Origin: Rhizophagus irregularis
Lineage: Eukaryota > Glomeromycota > Glomeromycetes > Glomerales > Glomeraceae
Length of the DNA stretch: 64,000 nucleotides
Direction: 5' to 3'
Assembly (NCBI RefSeq): GCF_026210795.1
Contig: NC_089432.1
Coordinates: forward strand, 4,960,001 to 5,024,000
The notes under the pieces are model-generated. The model saw only the letters and a list, made by a program, of their open reading frames with translations, was not told where the DNA came from and searched no databases. Below are positions 35,410 through 48,209 of the stretch, piece by piece (position 1 is the stretch's first letter; every line of letters begins with the position of its first letter). Made by a program: the position numbers and the translations under genes.

Positions 35410-36480
35410 ATGACAGATTCAGCCGCGCTGTAATGGATCGTTCGGTTATTACTTATGATGATTATTCAAAGAGAGGATACGATGGATGCTCTCAATCGGA
35501 TCAAAATGTTCTTTATCGATCTCATTTAATTGGCGGTAAGTTCCAACATTTAATGAAGGTGCGTGTTAATTCAGGTTCATTAAATTTTGACACTCTAAGT
35601 GCAAGTTCTTTTAAAAAATGATGATATACCATTAGGTCAAAAAATAACAAACTATCATCGTCAACATAATATTTTTGAAGACAAACAAATGTGCATGATC
35701 GTTAAAGCAATGAACGGAAAACTGTAGAAATTGAAGTCGAGTCAATTGATACAATTGATCAATTGAAAGACAAAATTTATGAAGGATGTATACCAGATCA
35801 GCAAAGATTAATCTAAGCTGGTAGGCAACTTGAAGATTCCCGTACTTTGGCGGATTACAAAATAAATGATAGGTCCACGTTACCTTTAAAATTAAGATTA
35901 AGTGGAGGTGGTTGTCTTCCCACCTTTTTTATTCGTCCGAATATGCTTGCCCCAAGATTTTACGCAAATTGATGATAAAGGTTTAACTTTTATGCGAGGA
36001 AATTTTGAATATAAGCGACCTTGTGGTTGGAAAAGAATTGCTCTCAATGTATGAAGATAACATTTGGCTTGGAGTTGATGAAGAAAAGCAATCTATAACA
36101 AGATCAGTACAAAATGAATGGTTAGGTATTCTTTGATATGCATGTATTTTATTTATTTATTTAATATCTTTATGTGTTAATATAATATTTTATAAATTTA
36201 ATAGTTTATCCTGGAACTGCTAGAAATAACTGCAAATCGATTGCTGAAGATTAGTATCGCTTGTGTAAGGGTAAACGATTTGCATTTGGACATTGAACTT
36301 ATTCTACTTCAGATATTGATGTTGCATATTTATACGCTACTAAATTTACTCATGAAGGAAATAATTATAAATCGTGTTTCAAAATAGGATTAATCCAAAC
36401 GGCTTAGACAAAGTTTCGAAGGAAGAAACTGGAGTTGGTGAATATTGGATTTCACCTGTAATAGCGATTATTGAGATAGT
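35410..36480 (+). pseudogene. Ubiquitin plus ADP-ribosyltransferase-like fusion, pseudogene
   Basis: At 35721-35911 the plus strand reads TVEIEVESIDTIDQLKDKI, then PDQQRLI, then [16 protein letters not shown] and LKLRLSGG, unmistakably a ubiquitin fold. Downstream come GWKRIALN, a GT-AG intron of about 80 nt near 36125-36204 (phase fits), and NNCKSIAED, GKRFAFGH, YSTSDIDVAYLYATKFTHEG, whose spacing resembles the PARP-type ART catalytic motifs (HGT ... YSTS). The upstream frame at 35433-35621 may be an N-terminal exon. Several stops and at least one frameshift interrupt the gene, including one in the ubiquitin part (35814-35816). A glycine pair at the end of the ubiquitin domain suggests the intact relative could be processed or act in cis. 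ART assignment is less sure than ubiquitin. Confidence 0.7.
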
Positions 36481-37129
36481 TTTGAATAAATCATGAAAAA
36501 AAAAAAATAGATTGCATTACTTTTTAACATTATTCAAATGTAAAAGAGCTTTTTGGAGCGTAATTTCAGTACCGCTGTGGAAAATAAATTGATTTCCATT
36601 GTTTAATAAGCAAAGTCATTCAGGGGGTTGAAACTATTTACATTTCAATTTTTATGACTATGGATAAATACTCATGAAATAAGTATTTTTCATAGTATTA
36701 ATTCTCGATATCATATAAATTTGAATGTCTTATTTTTTATTATAAATGAACAGACATTCCATATATTTTACATTTTATAATCCTAACTCCCCTTTAAACA
36801 TGAAACTCTTAATGACGAAAGTATAAAAATCAGATTAACATAAATTGTTACTATAATAGTAATATTCTAATTTTGGAATTTTTTTTATCCTCATTGATAC
36901 GTATAATACAAATAACGTTGTCAATAGCGCCAAATAATTTTTTAAAAACTCGGAAGCGATTTAATAATTTAAATATCTGATGAAGATTCTGATAAATATT
37001 CTAATTTGGAAAGCATCAGCCATAAAATTCTTACTGTGATAAAGTTATACTAGTGGAAATAACTGAATGATATGATAAGTTTATCAAAGACACAATTTAT
37101 AGTCTGATGACCGGTTTTATAATTTCAAA
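36481..37129. other. gene-free stretch
   Basis: AT-rich, no coding frame or repeat recognised. Confidence 0.4.
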
Positions 37130-37560
37130 ATTCTTGAGTAGGTACCATTTTGATCGATTTGAAGACATAAAACAAATTGGTGATGATGGATTTGCAAAGT
37201 ATATTCTGCAACATGGAATGACGGTAAATCAGAATATTATAACAACATGATGATAGTTAGAAAAACAAGAGCCTCGTCCTATGAAAGTTAAATGGATCAC
37301 AAAATATGTCATAAATGAGACATGTTTAATTAATAAGATAAACATATATTTATTATTAATGACATAGTAATTTGCTTAATTTTGATGTAAATGAAATCTT
37401 TAAAATATATTGGGAACATTTACAACGACTGTTAGATCATTACGGTTTCATGGAATAACCAAATATGATTATTTTAGAATTTGCTAATAAAAGAAATTTA
37501 AGAAGTGATCTTTCAAGTAATTTCAATAAAATTTCATGGAAAACCAAAATTAATTATTTC
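37130..37560 (+). pseudogene. Protein-kinase relic (N-lobe and hinge)
   Basis: FDRFEDIKQIGDDGFAK is a glycine-loop region, and about 270 bp later EFANKRNLRS, LSSNFNKISWKTKINY matches the hinge/αD segment (EYA.GG.LRNYL..NF..L.W..K) of fungal TKL-type kinases. Frames are broken and the rest of the kinase is missing. It differs from the kinase-Sel1 array enough to come from another subfamily. Confidence 0.6.
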
Positions 37561-37764
37561 AGTTGTGTAGATTATTTCCTGTTAATCCATCTATTATTAC
37601 TTCATACTTTGATGATGGGTACTATTGACAATATCATTTCAATATTTAATCTTATAATTAATAATTTTATTATCAATAGGTAATACAAATAATAGAATAT
37701 GTTTTATTTTGAATTCTTAAATTTTACATTAATTTTATTCCCGTTTATTCATGATAAATAACAG

Positions 37765-38046
37765 ATGAATATCAATATTAATGAGAATGGGTTTGATTGT
37801 TATTTACATTTTTCTTCATTTATTATTACTTTTTTAGAATTATTATTTAAATTTATGTGTACAAATTGCAATCCTTATGACTTGAAAACAATAAATAAAA
37901 TGCTAAAACCTGACCTTTATGTTAATCATAGAATAAGATATTTATTAAAATACAAAAAAAAATGTAAACATCCTAAATGTAATCATAATCATAACCACTT
38001 GTTGTACGAACCAGGATTTACATACATATTTGAATCCCAACGCTAA
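37765..38046 (+). CDS. Short ORF of unknown function
   Basis: 93 codons, MNININENGFDCYLHFSSF..., with a cysteine/histidine-rich end (KKKCKHPKCNHNHNHLLYE) that could bind metal. No start context, splice evidence or relatives in the window. Might be an exon of a lost gene or chance. Confidence 0.2.
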   Translation: MNININENGFDCYLHFSSFIITFLELLFKFMCTNCNPYDLKTINKMLKPDLYVNHRIRYLLKYKKKCKHPKCNHNHNHLLYEPGFTYIFESQR

Positions 38047-38369
38047 TTTGAGATTGATTTATTCTGCTCTTCAAAGTTCAAAGTTAAAGACACTTAATAA
38101 TCTTCGTTTTTTATCAAATTACGATAATTGCATTTGCTTCATCTAACTGAGGTGAATCCAATTTTCAAAATTTTATATTCCTGCGACCATTAGGTTATGA
38201 TAGAATTTTAGACATTAAAAATAACATATACTTAAGATTAAGCACCTCTATAACAAAAAAAGGGTATTTAATAACGGCCAAATACGGTATATTACGAATT
38301 TTAATCGATCGATTTAGTATGACGATTTAAATAACATGAGACGATATAAAGTATATAACGATTTAAATA

Positions 38370-38550
38370 ATGCGGAAAATAAATTACCAAATCATGATGC
38401 ACTATTCCCTCATTATGTAAACATAACACAACGTGAGCCAACAGATACGATAAATCACATTTATCATTTTAAGTAAAGTTTTTAAAATTCTTCAATTAGT
38501 CTTGAAGGGTACCTCTATCAGCCAGCATATTCTATTACTAATAAATAAAT
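38370..38550 (-). pseudogene. Relic of kinase exon 3
   Basis: On the minus strand the sequence follows the array's exon 3: LVIEYA, then SRLIEEF, with CCTTACATAATGAGGGAATA-like and CATCATGATTTG|GTAATT at the donor. Frameshifts and stops throughout. Shows a former minus-strand kinase copy. Confidence 0.55.
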
Positions 38551-40274
38551 AATTAAAAATTATTAAAATTTAAATAATATATAAATATACCTTATTCAAG
38601 AATGCTTTCTGAATTTTCATTTTTGGATAAGTCTGGATAATTCTCAACTGTAAATATTCATAATAAACTTTTGTGGTAAGATTATGCACTAAATTTTTAT
38701 CTTTAAAATATAAATGCGCTGTTTTTAGTACATTTAAAAATGTAGAAAATACAGTAGATAACGTTATATTAATTAAATTATATAATTTTATTAGAATACG
38801 TACCAAATTATGTTAATGTAAGTGCATCATTACATTTAAGTAATCGTAGTACGGTACCTAAGCAGATTATTAAAAGAAAACTACTTAAGTATAATTTAAA
38901 CAATTTAAACAAACGTTTACTAAATTTAAGTATATAAGTATATTTAACGTACTTACTTGGCTGAAACATAGCCGCACTAATCTATCATTATTAATCCATC
39001 ACTACTACCTTGAAATAAAAAGAAGTCATCTCTAACGTACAATGTAAATTCAAAATCGACTCAATGAGATAAGTGTGTTTCTATATTATTGAATCTAGTA
39101 TTGTTTCTAGCTTGGATTTTGTTTATGAAATATAAAAGTAATTATTATTCAATATTGTTTGAATACTAAGATTAATTACACACAATTTTAATACTTTTTT
39201 TTAAAAAAAAATTACTAAATTAAATCACGAATAAAAAAAAATTTTATGCGTAAATTTTTCTATTTTCTACTCGTAAATGTTTTTTAATTTAATTCACATC
39301 TTATTTTGGCAGATTTTTAATCGAATCGTTTTTACCAATATTTTTCCAGCAGGCTCGTCTTTCTTTTAAATATTTTATTTTATATAATTATAAATTATTA
39401 AAACTTATGTCAAGAAAATGGAGTCAACAAAAAAAATTACAATAAAATAATAATTAATGAACAATTAAAAAAATAGTAGCAAAAAAAGTACACTTTTTTA
39501 TTAGTTTATTCAACAAAATGTATAATAATAATAATAAATAATCAAAAGTAAAAAAAAATAAAAAATTAATTAAAAAAGATTGATTTTCGAAAAAAAAAAG
39601 ATTATATAAATAGGTATTGAGATAAAAAACAAAAATGAAAAAAAATAATTGAAAAAAATTAAGCCAAATAATTAAAAAATACTTTTTTCGGGTTGAAAAA
39701 AAAGAACCAAAAAAAAAAATAGAAAAATAAATTATAAAAAAAGAACAATATTAAGATAAGTATTAATTATACTAAAAATATTTTATTTATTCCTGATCAC
39801 CAAAAGGTGAAAAAGCAAAATAATTTTTTAAAAAATTATTAAGGAAAAAAAGATATTCAGCAATGTCAATACGATCACTGATCCAAACCTAAAGTGGAAA
39901 AGAACAAAAAAAAGGGAATCTTTAAAGAAAAAAGAAAAATAATTAAATAATTAAAAATCCGGTTTAAAAAACCGTGAAAGAAAAAAAAAATATTATAAAG
40001 AACCCAGACTTAAAAGAACCGGAAGAAAGGGAAAAAATTTTTTAAAAAATTCTGGCCGCCGTCATCTTGGTTTAACCGTTACAAAAAAAAAAAATTCCAG
40101 TTTAATAGGAAATGAATAAATTCAGTTTAACCATCATTTAAAAGTAAAAAACCAAAGGGAAAAACATAATTATGACCTTCGACAGCAATCTAACCATAAT
40201 AAACACAGAACAGATCAGGCGCAGATACATCACGGGGTTCCATGTTACACAATTCAATTATTTATATTTTAGTT
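38551..40274. other. gene-free, with decayed upstream block and A-rich tract
   Basis: 39025-39350 repeats the distal family upstream block (CGTACAATGTAAATTC, CTAGTATTGTTTCTAGC). 39380-40160 is strongly A-rich with no structure I can name. Confidence 0.5.
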
Positions 40275-40452
40275 ATCATGTCATTTATTGCGGTACTGCG
40301 GTTAATAGAGATTGTGTGACAATAACTAGAGAAAATACTTATAATGGGGTTATTTCCGTTATTCCGTTAACGTGCTCAATAAAACTTTACAGCTTTTTTA
40401 CTATTTTATTTTTGCATTTTTTAAACTTTTTCTGTCAATATAATGATTCAGT
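40275..40452 (+). promoter_or_regulatory. Decayed upstream module of kinase copy 6
   Basis: TGCGGTACTGCGGTTAATAG, CAATAACTAGAGAAAATACT, GGGGTTATTTCCGTTA and CAATAAAACTTTACAGC preserve the order of the family module with many changes. Confidence 0.55.
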
Positions 40453-42410
40453 ATGTCTGATAATACTAAAAAGGTGCAAAATACCGAAAATACAAATGAA
40501 TGGATTAATTGGATTGAAGAAGCTGTTGAGGTAAAGAACATTTAAATTTTTATGAATAACCAATTTACTAACATTCAAGAAATTAGTGCTGGTGGTTTCT
40601 GGAAAGTGTACCGTGCAAATTGGAAAAATACAGTAAAACAATTAGTGTTAATCACGTCATCATGAAAGAAATTGTTTGTGAGATAATTTATTATATATAA
40701 TACAATTTTTTTTTTGACAATGTTTTTATTAGCCTATATTATATTTATTAATTAACGTAAAGTTGATTTTTATAATAATATTATTCGTTGCCATGGAATA
40801 ATAAAATTTGAATCAGGTATTACCGTAGTATAATACTTTAATAAATAATATATTTCAAATTTATTCATTTCAATAATTATTTCTTTTTTTTTTAGAAAAT
40901 CAAATTAGTTATAATTATATGATGGTAGTGGAATACTCTGACGGCGATAGTCTTCGAAATTATTTAAAGGAAAATTTTAATAAACTTACCTGGGACGATA
41001 ATACCTTATGGCGTACCAGTTGGCTTGCGCTGTATCATGTTTACATAATGAGAAGATTATCCATCGTGATTTGGTAATTATTATTTTAATCGTTGTTGGA
41101 AATTCAATGCTTTCATTTACTCATTTAGTATATACTCTTTAATAGCACTCCGGCAATATATTAGTCCATACAAATTGGCGGATCAAAAAGAATCGGAGCA
41201 TCATCCAACTTTCAATCTAAATTATTTGGGATGACCTTTATGTTGATCCGGAAAATTTTAGCAGGAAAAGAAATAATAATGACCAAAGTATTCATTAAAT
41301 GAAAAAAGTGATGTTTACAGTGTTGGAGTATTATTATGGGAAATATCTAGTGGTCAACCAGGACCCAGAAATATATATATAGGGGTCAGGTGGCGAAAAA
41401 TTTTTTTACTATGAGCTGTACGCAGAGACTTTTTATATGAGTAGTACGCATAATTGACACCTGATATTGAAAATCCTGCAAAAATACGCAAATAAAATTT
41501 CAGACATTAAGTTATTAATTATTTTATCATGGCTTCTCTATTATTTATAAAACCAAATACTAATGTGAAAAAATAGAATTTACCATTTTTTCAATAATAT
41601 TTTTCTAAAATTTCACTTTTAACCATTAGAAATTTCTTTCAATTAATACTAAATATTACAATGCAGTTAATTAAATAAGTACGTACAATAAAAATATTTT
41701 ATATATAAGATTAGCCAAATTTAGGCCAAAAATACGCAAACTAATTTTTTACATATAAAAATTTTGATAAAAAATACGCAATCTTGATGACCTAACTATA
41801 GATGAAAAATTCTAAAATTGTACGCAAATCAAAACTTTACTCCGTCTAATTCCACTATGATGGCGACGCATCTGTGTACCCTACCCCTGTATATATATTT
41901 CTGGGTCCTGGTCAACCTTCTTTTTATGCTAAAGGTGAACATTATGATGTTGGTTTAATTTTGGAGATTTCGCAAGGTCTTAGAAAGACGGTTGTTCCTG
42001 ATACACCCGAATATTATTAGAAATTTATAATAGTAAGTAAAATATCAAATTTAAATAATTTAAATATAACCAGAGTATTATCATAATTAATCTTAAATTA
42101 TAATTTATTTGTTTAGAATGCTGGGATGGTGAACCTACGGAAAATCCTCAATTATCAAATGGGCAAGAACTTAATGAGGTTCCTTTAAGTACCAATATTT
42201 CAGAATTACAAGGAGAATTGTCTCAACTTATTCAAAATTTTAATAAAATGAATACAATAAAATTAATAATATAGCAATATCCTTAACTGAAAAAGATTTT
42301 AACTGAATAGTTGATGGAACAAATGATATAATTCTTAAATTATTAAATAAAGGAATTAAATTTAAATTAGCAAAGGAACAAGTCATTAAATATTTTAGTA
42401 ATTATACTGT
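40453..42410 (+). pseudogene. Kinase-Sel1 copy 6, degenerate and truncated
   Basis: Starts ATGTCTGATAATACT and follows exons 1-5 of the family, but has a frameshift in exon 1 after EEAVE, loss of the codons around the ATP lysine, loss of the DFG segment in exon 4 (GGCGGATCAAAAAGAATC where sisters carry GCGGATTTTGGTCTATCAAA), a MITE at 41360-41909 in exon 4, and an exon 5 that stops matching at about 42408 with no Sel1 repeats. Intron boundaries are still recognisable. A long-dead member of the array. Confidence 0.85.
41360..41909. mobile_element. 550-bp non-autonomous DNA element in exon 4 of copy 6
   Basis: Terminal inverted repeats AGGACCCAGAAATATATATA and TATATATATTTCTGGGTCCT. Flanked by the 8-bp repeat GGTCAACC (41352-41359, 41910-41917), which is one copy in the intact sisters' consensus context (TAGTGG-TCAACC). 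An 8-bp duplication suggests hAT. No coding capacity. Single-ended relatives sit at 19387 and 26108. Confidence 0.85.
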
Positions 42411-42930
42411 ATGTAATTATTTATTATTTGAATACTAAAAATATAAAAGCTTGCATAATTTTGTTTTTACAATAATACCCAAAACCTTAAAGATAAACAT
42501 TGATTTTTTCACATAGTAGTAATATACCATTATTATCAAATACTATAACGATAATATATAAATCTTTCCATTTTCTGCTTGTACTAAGTCTAATGTTTAA
42601 AATCTACTAAGTATACCTATCCTATCCATTACCTACTTAATTAAAACCAAGCAATCTGATTGCTGAGTATATCTTTACTGAGTCCGGTCTGATGATCTTT
42701 CTGAGTCCAGGCATGTAAATTTTTAGCACAGTCATGTGAATTTTGATGCAGACCGAATTTAAACTTTGATAAACTTCGCTACCATCGGATGAATTACAGC
42801 TGTTTTCATAAGACCTGGGACAAACCAAATTTTTGAACCCGATCTGCCAATCTGCTGATCCGGTATTTTTAGCTGGGCACGTGATCCTGATTTGATAGTT
42901 TGGTTTGTAAAATAAATAACTGAACCAGAT
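42411..42930. repeat. Left arm of a split inverted-repeat element
   Basis: TTTTTAGCACAGTCATGTGA (from about 42720) is the inverse of the end near 46015-46034, and AGCTGTTTTCATAAGACCTG...AAATTTTTGAACCC (42794-42850) is the inverse of 45621-45668. The two arms are now separated by the retroposon at 42931-45202, so a long foldback element was probably interrupted. Outer limits approximate. Confidence 0.55.
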
Positions 42931-45202
42931 CGGTAAAAAAAAAACTCTTTCCCACAAAAATCTGGAACAAAATTTCATGAAGTTGGACGTTTTATTTTTA
43001 TTACAAAAAACTTTTTTTCCATTTATTTTTCTAACCCTTTTCTTGGAAAGAGTATTAAGATATACTTTATTTACTTTTAAAAGATACACCCAACATTTTT
43101 AAATAGTTTTTCATCATATTTTCTTCCTGTTGCTTTTCGTATAAAAAATAAGGAACAATATTAGGTTCACAACAGTATTCACAAATATCCCTTCTTTCCT
43201 TATAATATTATGGAAACCTCTCAAAAGGACTTATGTACGGAGAACACTAAACCCAAAGGACCTCAAGAAGGCTCCAAAGCTATCGTTCATTTATACCACC
43301 CTTGCAATACTTACACCTTTTCTTTTTACACTAAAAGACTCAACCTCAACCCCTATGTGGTGTTGGACACACGTGGTAGTGGCACCCTATATAATACCAA
43401 AAAAGCTAGATACTTCCTAATGGAGTTAGACAAAGATGCTGATTTCAATTAAATAAGGAAAAATTTTTTCAACATTTACACCAATGATATTGATATGACG
43501 CATGATCATCATAGGATCTTCAATTCAAGTAGTAAAAAACTCAACATATATCAATTACCTAATAGGGACATACCTCACATTCACCTTTGCTATTAATTGC
43601 CAATTTTCATTTGACATTGTTAAAAAATATTTCAAACGTTTATGCCAATTACTTTTGGACAAATTTATGTCCATAAAAAATAGATTATCTTCAACATCTT
43701 CTAAAAATAGACAGACTAAAACTTTTATCTGGTTCAGTTCCAGGTCCCATGTGATTTACCTGGGATTTTATTTTCCTTGTGGAAACAATAACTACTATGG
43801 CAATATAGATTACTGCTTCCAACCCACTGCCTTCATTATGTCACAAAACTGCTGGAAGTGTAATGCACATCTCTGCCTATCTTAACGGTCACTTTTGACG
43901 AACAGCTTGAAGAAAAATTTCCAAAAAATCCACACGTTTATAAAGATTTAACCAACAATGGAATCCCCGAGCAAAAAAAGTTCACTTAACACGCTTAGGT
44001 GTATTATATGAAGTTATCATTAAAAGATATTGTGATTACAAAGGAAAAAAAGATAAAGACCTTAAGATGGTCATAGAACCTATTACCATTCTTACCAAAA
44101 AAGGCATCCCTATGACTCAGCCTTATTATAAAGAATATAGAAACCTAACATTTGATATTGTTCGATTCTCACAGCAAATTAAACATTGGAATCATTTGAA
44201 ACAAAAGACTATAAAAATGGAATGCTGTACAATATACACCAAACCATTTTTACTGAAAGAACAAACAAGGCATTGTCCAGAATCAGTCGTCTTCAAACAA
44301 TTATGTCACTGTGTTGATAAAGCTCTGATACATCCATCATACAAAGGTAGAATTGACAAAGAAAAAGTTATACTATGACATACTAAGAATTGGTTACAAA
44401 GAATTAAAAAATGCAACAAATTCAAGAAAAAGCTACCACCTTTACCTACTGATTTTACGGGTGATACCCGTAAATATTACTTTGATACATACAACATTAA
44501 CCTCTTCAACTACAAAGTTAGATGCTGATTTGATGTGTCTAATATTCCCCAATATAACTACGGTTATGAAAAAGCTCAACTCCTTTACAAAAATTTTTTA
44601 AACAGATGTTTTCACCCGCTTATCATAGAAAAGTCACCTCAATATGATGCAGAAAACAATATTTTTTTCATTTCAGATTACTATTGCGAAATCATCAATG
44701 ATGATTCAACTTTCTTTAATAGAACTACACCACCTCTGGATTATCCTCTTCCCAATAACAGAAGACCTAAACGTCCTCTTAGAAAGAAATGAACTTAAAC
44801 ATTAGAATGCCTGCCCACACCTGGGCAGGATCATTGATCGTATTTATACAATAATATATACCCTTAAAATAATCACAGACCTAACATAATATATCATTTT
44901 GGATATAACAGTATTTACATACAATAGCTAGTTAATAGTTAAAAGAAAAATACGAATGACTTGACTTGAATTCCCTTTTGTTCTTTTTTTTGTTCGTCTC
45001 CTTTCATTGTCCATTTGATTTATTAGTATAGTCCTAGTTTTTCAAATAGTTTGACCAAAGGGTGAGGTCCCATAGGGGATGAAGTTCTGAATCCTATACA
45101 CGTATATTAGTAGATAGACATGCAAATGAATTCTCACTTATATTTGTAGTAGTTTTGGTACTACCACTCTTGTAGTAATAAAATAAAATAAAATAAAATA
45201 AA
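42931..45202 (+). mobile_element. Non-LTR-like retroposon with unrecognised ORFs, (TAAAA)n tail
   Basis: Flanked by the 10-bp repeat TGAACCAGAT (42921-42930 and 45203-45212). Begins CGGT-A(9)-CTCTTTCCC, the shared head, and ends in a run of TAAAA units at 45178-45202. ORFs on the plus strand lie at 43210-43452, 43502-43885, 44067-44378 and 44535-44792 and probably derive from one or two longer proteins; the coding part is broken in several places. No RT, endonuclease or integrase motif was found. Its last 200 bp match, in inverse, the 3' end of the element at 46101-49045. Confidence 0.7.
43210..44792 (+). pseudogene. Broken ORFs of the 42.9-kb retroposon, family unknown
   Basis: Segments include METSQKDLCTENTKPKGP..., a stretch with SQNCWKCNAHLCLS that could be a metal-binding CxxC...C motif, and a C-terminal piece MSNIPQYNYGYEKAQLLYKN ending in NNRRPKRPLRKK. 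The basic end would fit nucleic-acid binding. I do not recognise a domain. Codon use and frame lengths are above chance, so this was coding. Confidence 0.5.
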
Positions 45203-46034
45203 TGAACCAGATTAGTGGGTTAGTGGTAAGGATGGTCACCAGTTCTAGAAAACTGAGATCTTACTGGTCCTACACCCAAAAAAGACAGACTGGTCCATTT
45301 CATATGAGACTGTGGTCTTTCGATCCTAGGTTAATTCAGGCCAGATACATAGTGTCAGCCGGAATTACTAAATGTGACAAGCACGTGATCCCGAATAAAT
45401 AGTTTAGCTACCAGGCAAAAATTTTTTTACTGGTTCTGTGATTGTAACACAAAATTTTTGTGTTACACTTACTTGTAATTCTGACTGGCACTATAAATTC
45501 AGCCTGAATTAACAGCAAGACTGATGAAAAGACTGAAAGACCACAGTCTGGTCTTAAGACTGGCAGTCCTGGAACTGAATAGAACCAGTAGGACCAATGA
45601 CTATCTTTAGTTAGCAGTTGGGTTCAAAAATTTATTTTGTCCCAGTTCTTATGAAAACAGCTGTAACTGTGCTGAGTCCTGTGATTTTGATCAATCAGAT
45701 CGAACTAAATTTATTTTTTTTCTTGTACATATTTAATAATTATTAGTTTAGATTTTTTTATACAATAAAATGATTAAAAACTTTAACAAAAATTAATTGC
45801 ATCTTAATTTATTGAAGCAAGAAGTTCCTAGCAATTTATACTATATCCTTATTAAAACCATTATTTCATTAAATATTTAAAAGTAAAAAAATTTTTTTAT
45901 AATAACTCTCATTATAAAGTGAAAGTAAAAAAAAAGTCATGTAAATCAAGCTCTATAATCAATTGGTGAATTGGATTTTAAGTGAATCACTGGATCGCAA
46001 GGTCTGATAATCTGGACCCAAATTTACATGACTG
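45203..46034. repeat. Right arm of the split inverted-repeat element
   Basis: Holds the inverse partners of 42720-42850, and an inner hairpin formed by AGACTGTGGTCTTTC (45310) and GAAAGACCACAGTCT (45535). Non-coding; the 45202-45402 frame is not credible. Confidence 0.6.
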
Positions 46035-46100
46035 TGCTAAAAAATAAATGTAATCTAGTAAATGTGTTTTCATATTATCAAAGCTAGTATTAGATCAAGT
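46035..46100. repeat. Remnant of the family upstream block
   Basis: AAATGTAATCTAGTAAATGT and CAAAGCTAGTATTAG resemble ACGTAATCTTATGTG...GAAGCTAGTATTG at 13690-13732. Shows that a kinase 5' flank once lay here. Confidence 0.5.
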
Positions 46101-47019
46101 TTATTTATTTATTTATTTTATTACTAAAAGAGTAGTAGAACCAGACTATTACAAATAAAAGAAAAAAGAATTCGAAAAAAAACTTAAACCTAATATGTGT
46201 ATATAGAACTTTGTTCTTCATCCCCTACGGGACCTCACTCTTTGATCTGTACTATTTGATAAAGTAGGACTATGCTAATTAATCAAATGGAAACCATAAA
46301 AAAACCATCCAAAAAACTAGCTACTATTTACAAAAAAGAAAAATTAAAAGGGCAAGTATATGTAGTCTAACTCTATCCTACAGCAATCAAAATTAATAAA
46401 AAATTAAGATCCGTATTTTCCTTTCAACTAAGGTTACCACCTGTGAATACTGTAAGAGGTGAAGTGGTTTACACTATTTTAAGTTGTGTTATTCGTATGA
46501 TAACGTAATACGTATACTTTTTGTCAAAATGACAAAATACTAATTAAATTTATTTTGACAGACGTAATGTATTTTGATAGATGTAATTAATTCATAGTAA
46601 TTTTATAATAAATAGTGAATTGGTCCATTCACCAAAATATAATGTAATTAATTAGCGGAGAAGTATAGTAATATGAACTAAAATGTAGACTAAACTACTA
46701 GATAAGGGTATCGTACTCCTGATATAAGAATACTAATATATATAATATATAAATTTTAATCATGCTTAAAACCTGAAGATCCAATTGCCAGGGAGTCAAT
46801 ATCTGTAACTGGTGTGAGACAGAGTCATTTCATTTTGTAATTCTGAAATGAGAAATAATGATTCTTATTGTGAACATCGTCATGTTTATTAGGTTGATAT
46901 TCAATAGCTGCTGTATCATCAGATACTATGGCGAATGTGTGGGTAGGATATTTCATAGTTCTTTGAGTTCGAAGATTATTTTTCTTGAGAAAATTGGTGA
47001 GTTTTTTATCTAAGGAAGC

Positions 47020-48209
47020 TCAACTTAGGCCTTGTTGATGTCTATTGTCTCTGTTTACCAAGTAATTAGGTATATAACTATGAAAACTTTCTGATGCATG
47101 CGTTAGAGATGCGATGTTATTAACATGAGCATTATAATGCTTTGGAGTCATTCCATGATATGTTGCTTCTGCTTCCAACTTTAGTCTGTTGATTCTATGT
47201 TGTTGACTTTTTTCTACAATATGTGACGGTACATAAATTCCCATAATGTCAAAACGGTATATTGGAGTTCTTGTGATATATTTGCCTCTTGTATTATAGC
47301 GTGAAGTCTTATCTTCAGATGGATAAAAAGATTCATCAACATTGTACATATAAGTAAACCACTCACAAGATTCAGGAACCACATAACGATCGTTCACATA
47401 AATCAGATCTTTTGGTATAATATCATGGTATTTTGTAGGTATGAATACATCCAGAATCGGGTTGTAATCAACAGGTGGTACTGAAGGACTAAAAAGCATT
47501 GACGCTTGATTGAGTTTCATCATGATTTGTTTCTTATAATTTGAATCTATCACAAAATAAGGAACCAAAAATGGATAATCGTCAGCGTTCAGAATCAAAT
47601 GAGATTGTTTGTACAATAAATATCGAATGAGTACTTTGACATATTGAGATTTCAAGAATAAAAAATGATATTTGCACACCATCGCCAAATAATCCTGATT
47701 TTTAGCCTTACGATTGAATGGTAATCGCATTTTATTAAATACACGACGGCAAGTGCATTTAAAACATATATTTTGCTGTTTTTGCGTCCGTAAATTATGA
47801 TTTAAGGTGTATTGGAAGTTGGACAAAGTTTTTTGATACATATGTCTATTGCCCAGTTTCGTGATAAAAGAGAATCTCTAGCATGAATATTACTATTATA
47901 GGAAATACCCAGTTGTCTAGAGGTAATACGTTTTAATTTATCATCAAGCCATCTGTAATATAATAAATTTGCATAAGAGGCCTTGTTATTAACGAAATCT
48001 GTTGGTACATGTTCCGATTTCTGTTCATTTTTAGGTTTGATATTCTGGAAACATTGTGTTTTTGCAAAAATATGTTGATAAGTGACGCATGCGCTTCTAT
48101 ATTGTGATATGACAAACGGAGTAGAAACATCACACTGTATATCTTTGTGAAAATGTTTAGAGTTATTGATATGAGGGCAAGAATTGAATATGCCAAATAA
48201 AAGTGACAT
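47020..48209 (-). pseudogene. Unrecognised retroposon protein, 46.1-kb element
   Basis: Two overlapping minus-strand frames (135 and 273 codons) with sustained coding character: ICFKCTCRRVFNKMRLPFNR holds a CxxC...R motif, followed by YPFLVPYFVIDSNYKKQI and PPVDYNPILDVFIP. Histidines and cysteines in CPHINNSKHFHKDIQC could bind metal. The family is unknown to me, and no catalytic motif is visible. The frame change between the two pieces marks the copy as broken. Confidence 0.5.

Noticed and set aside
45205-45290. tRNA-like or SINE head (TTAGTGGTAAGG with GGTCCTACACC)
   Set aside because: A- and B-box resemblance is partial, no cloverleaf could be drawn, and the stretch lies in an inverted-repeat arm.
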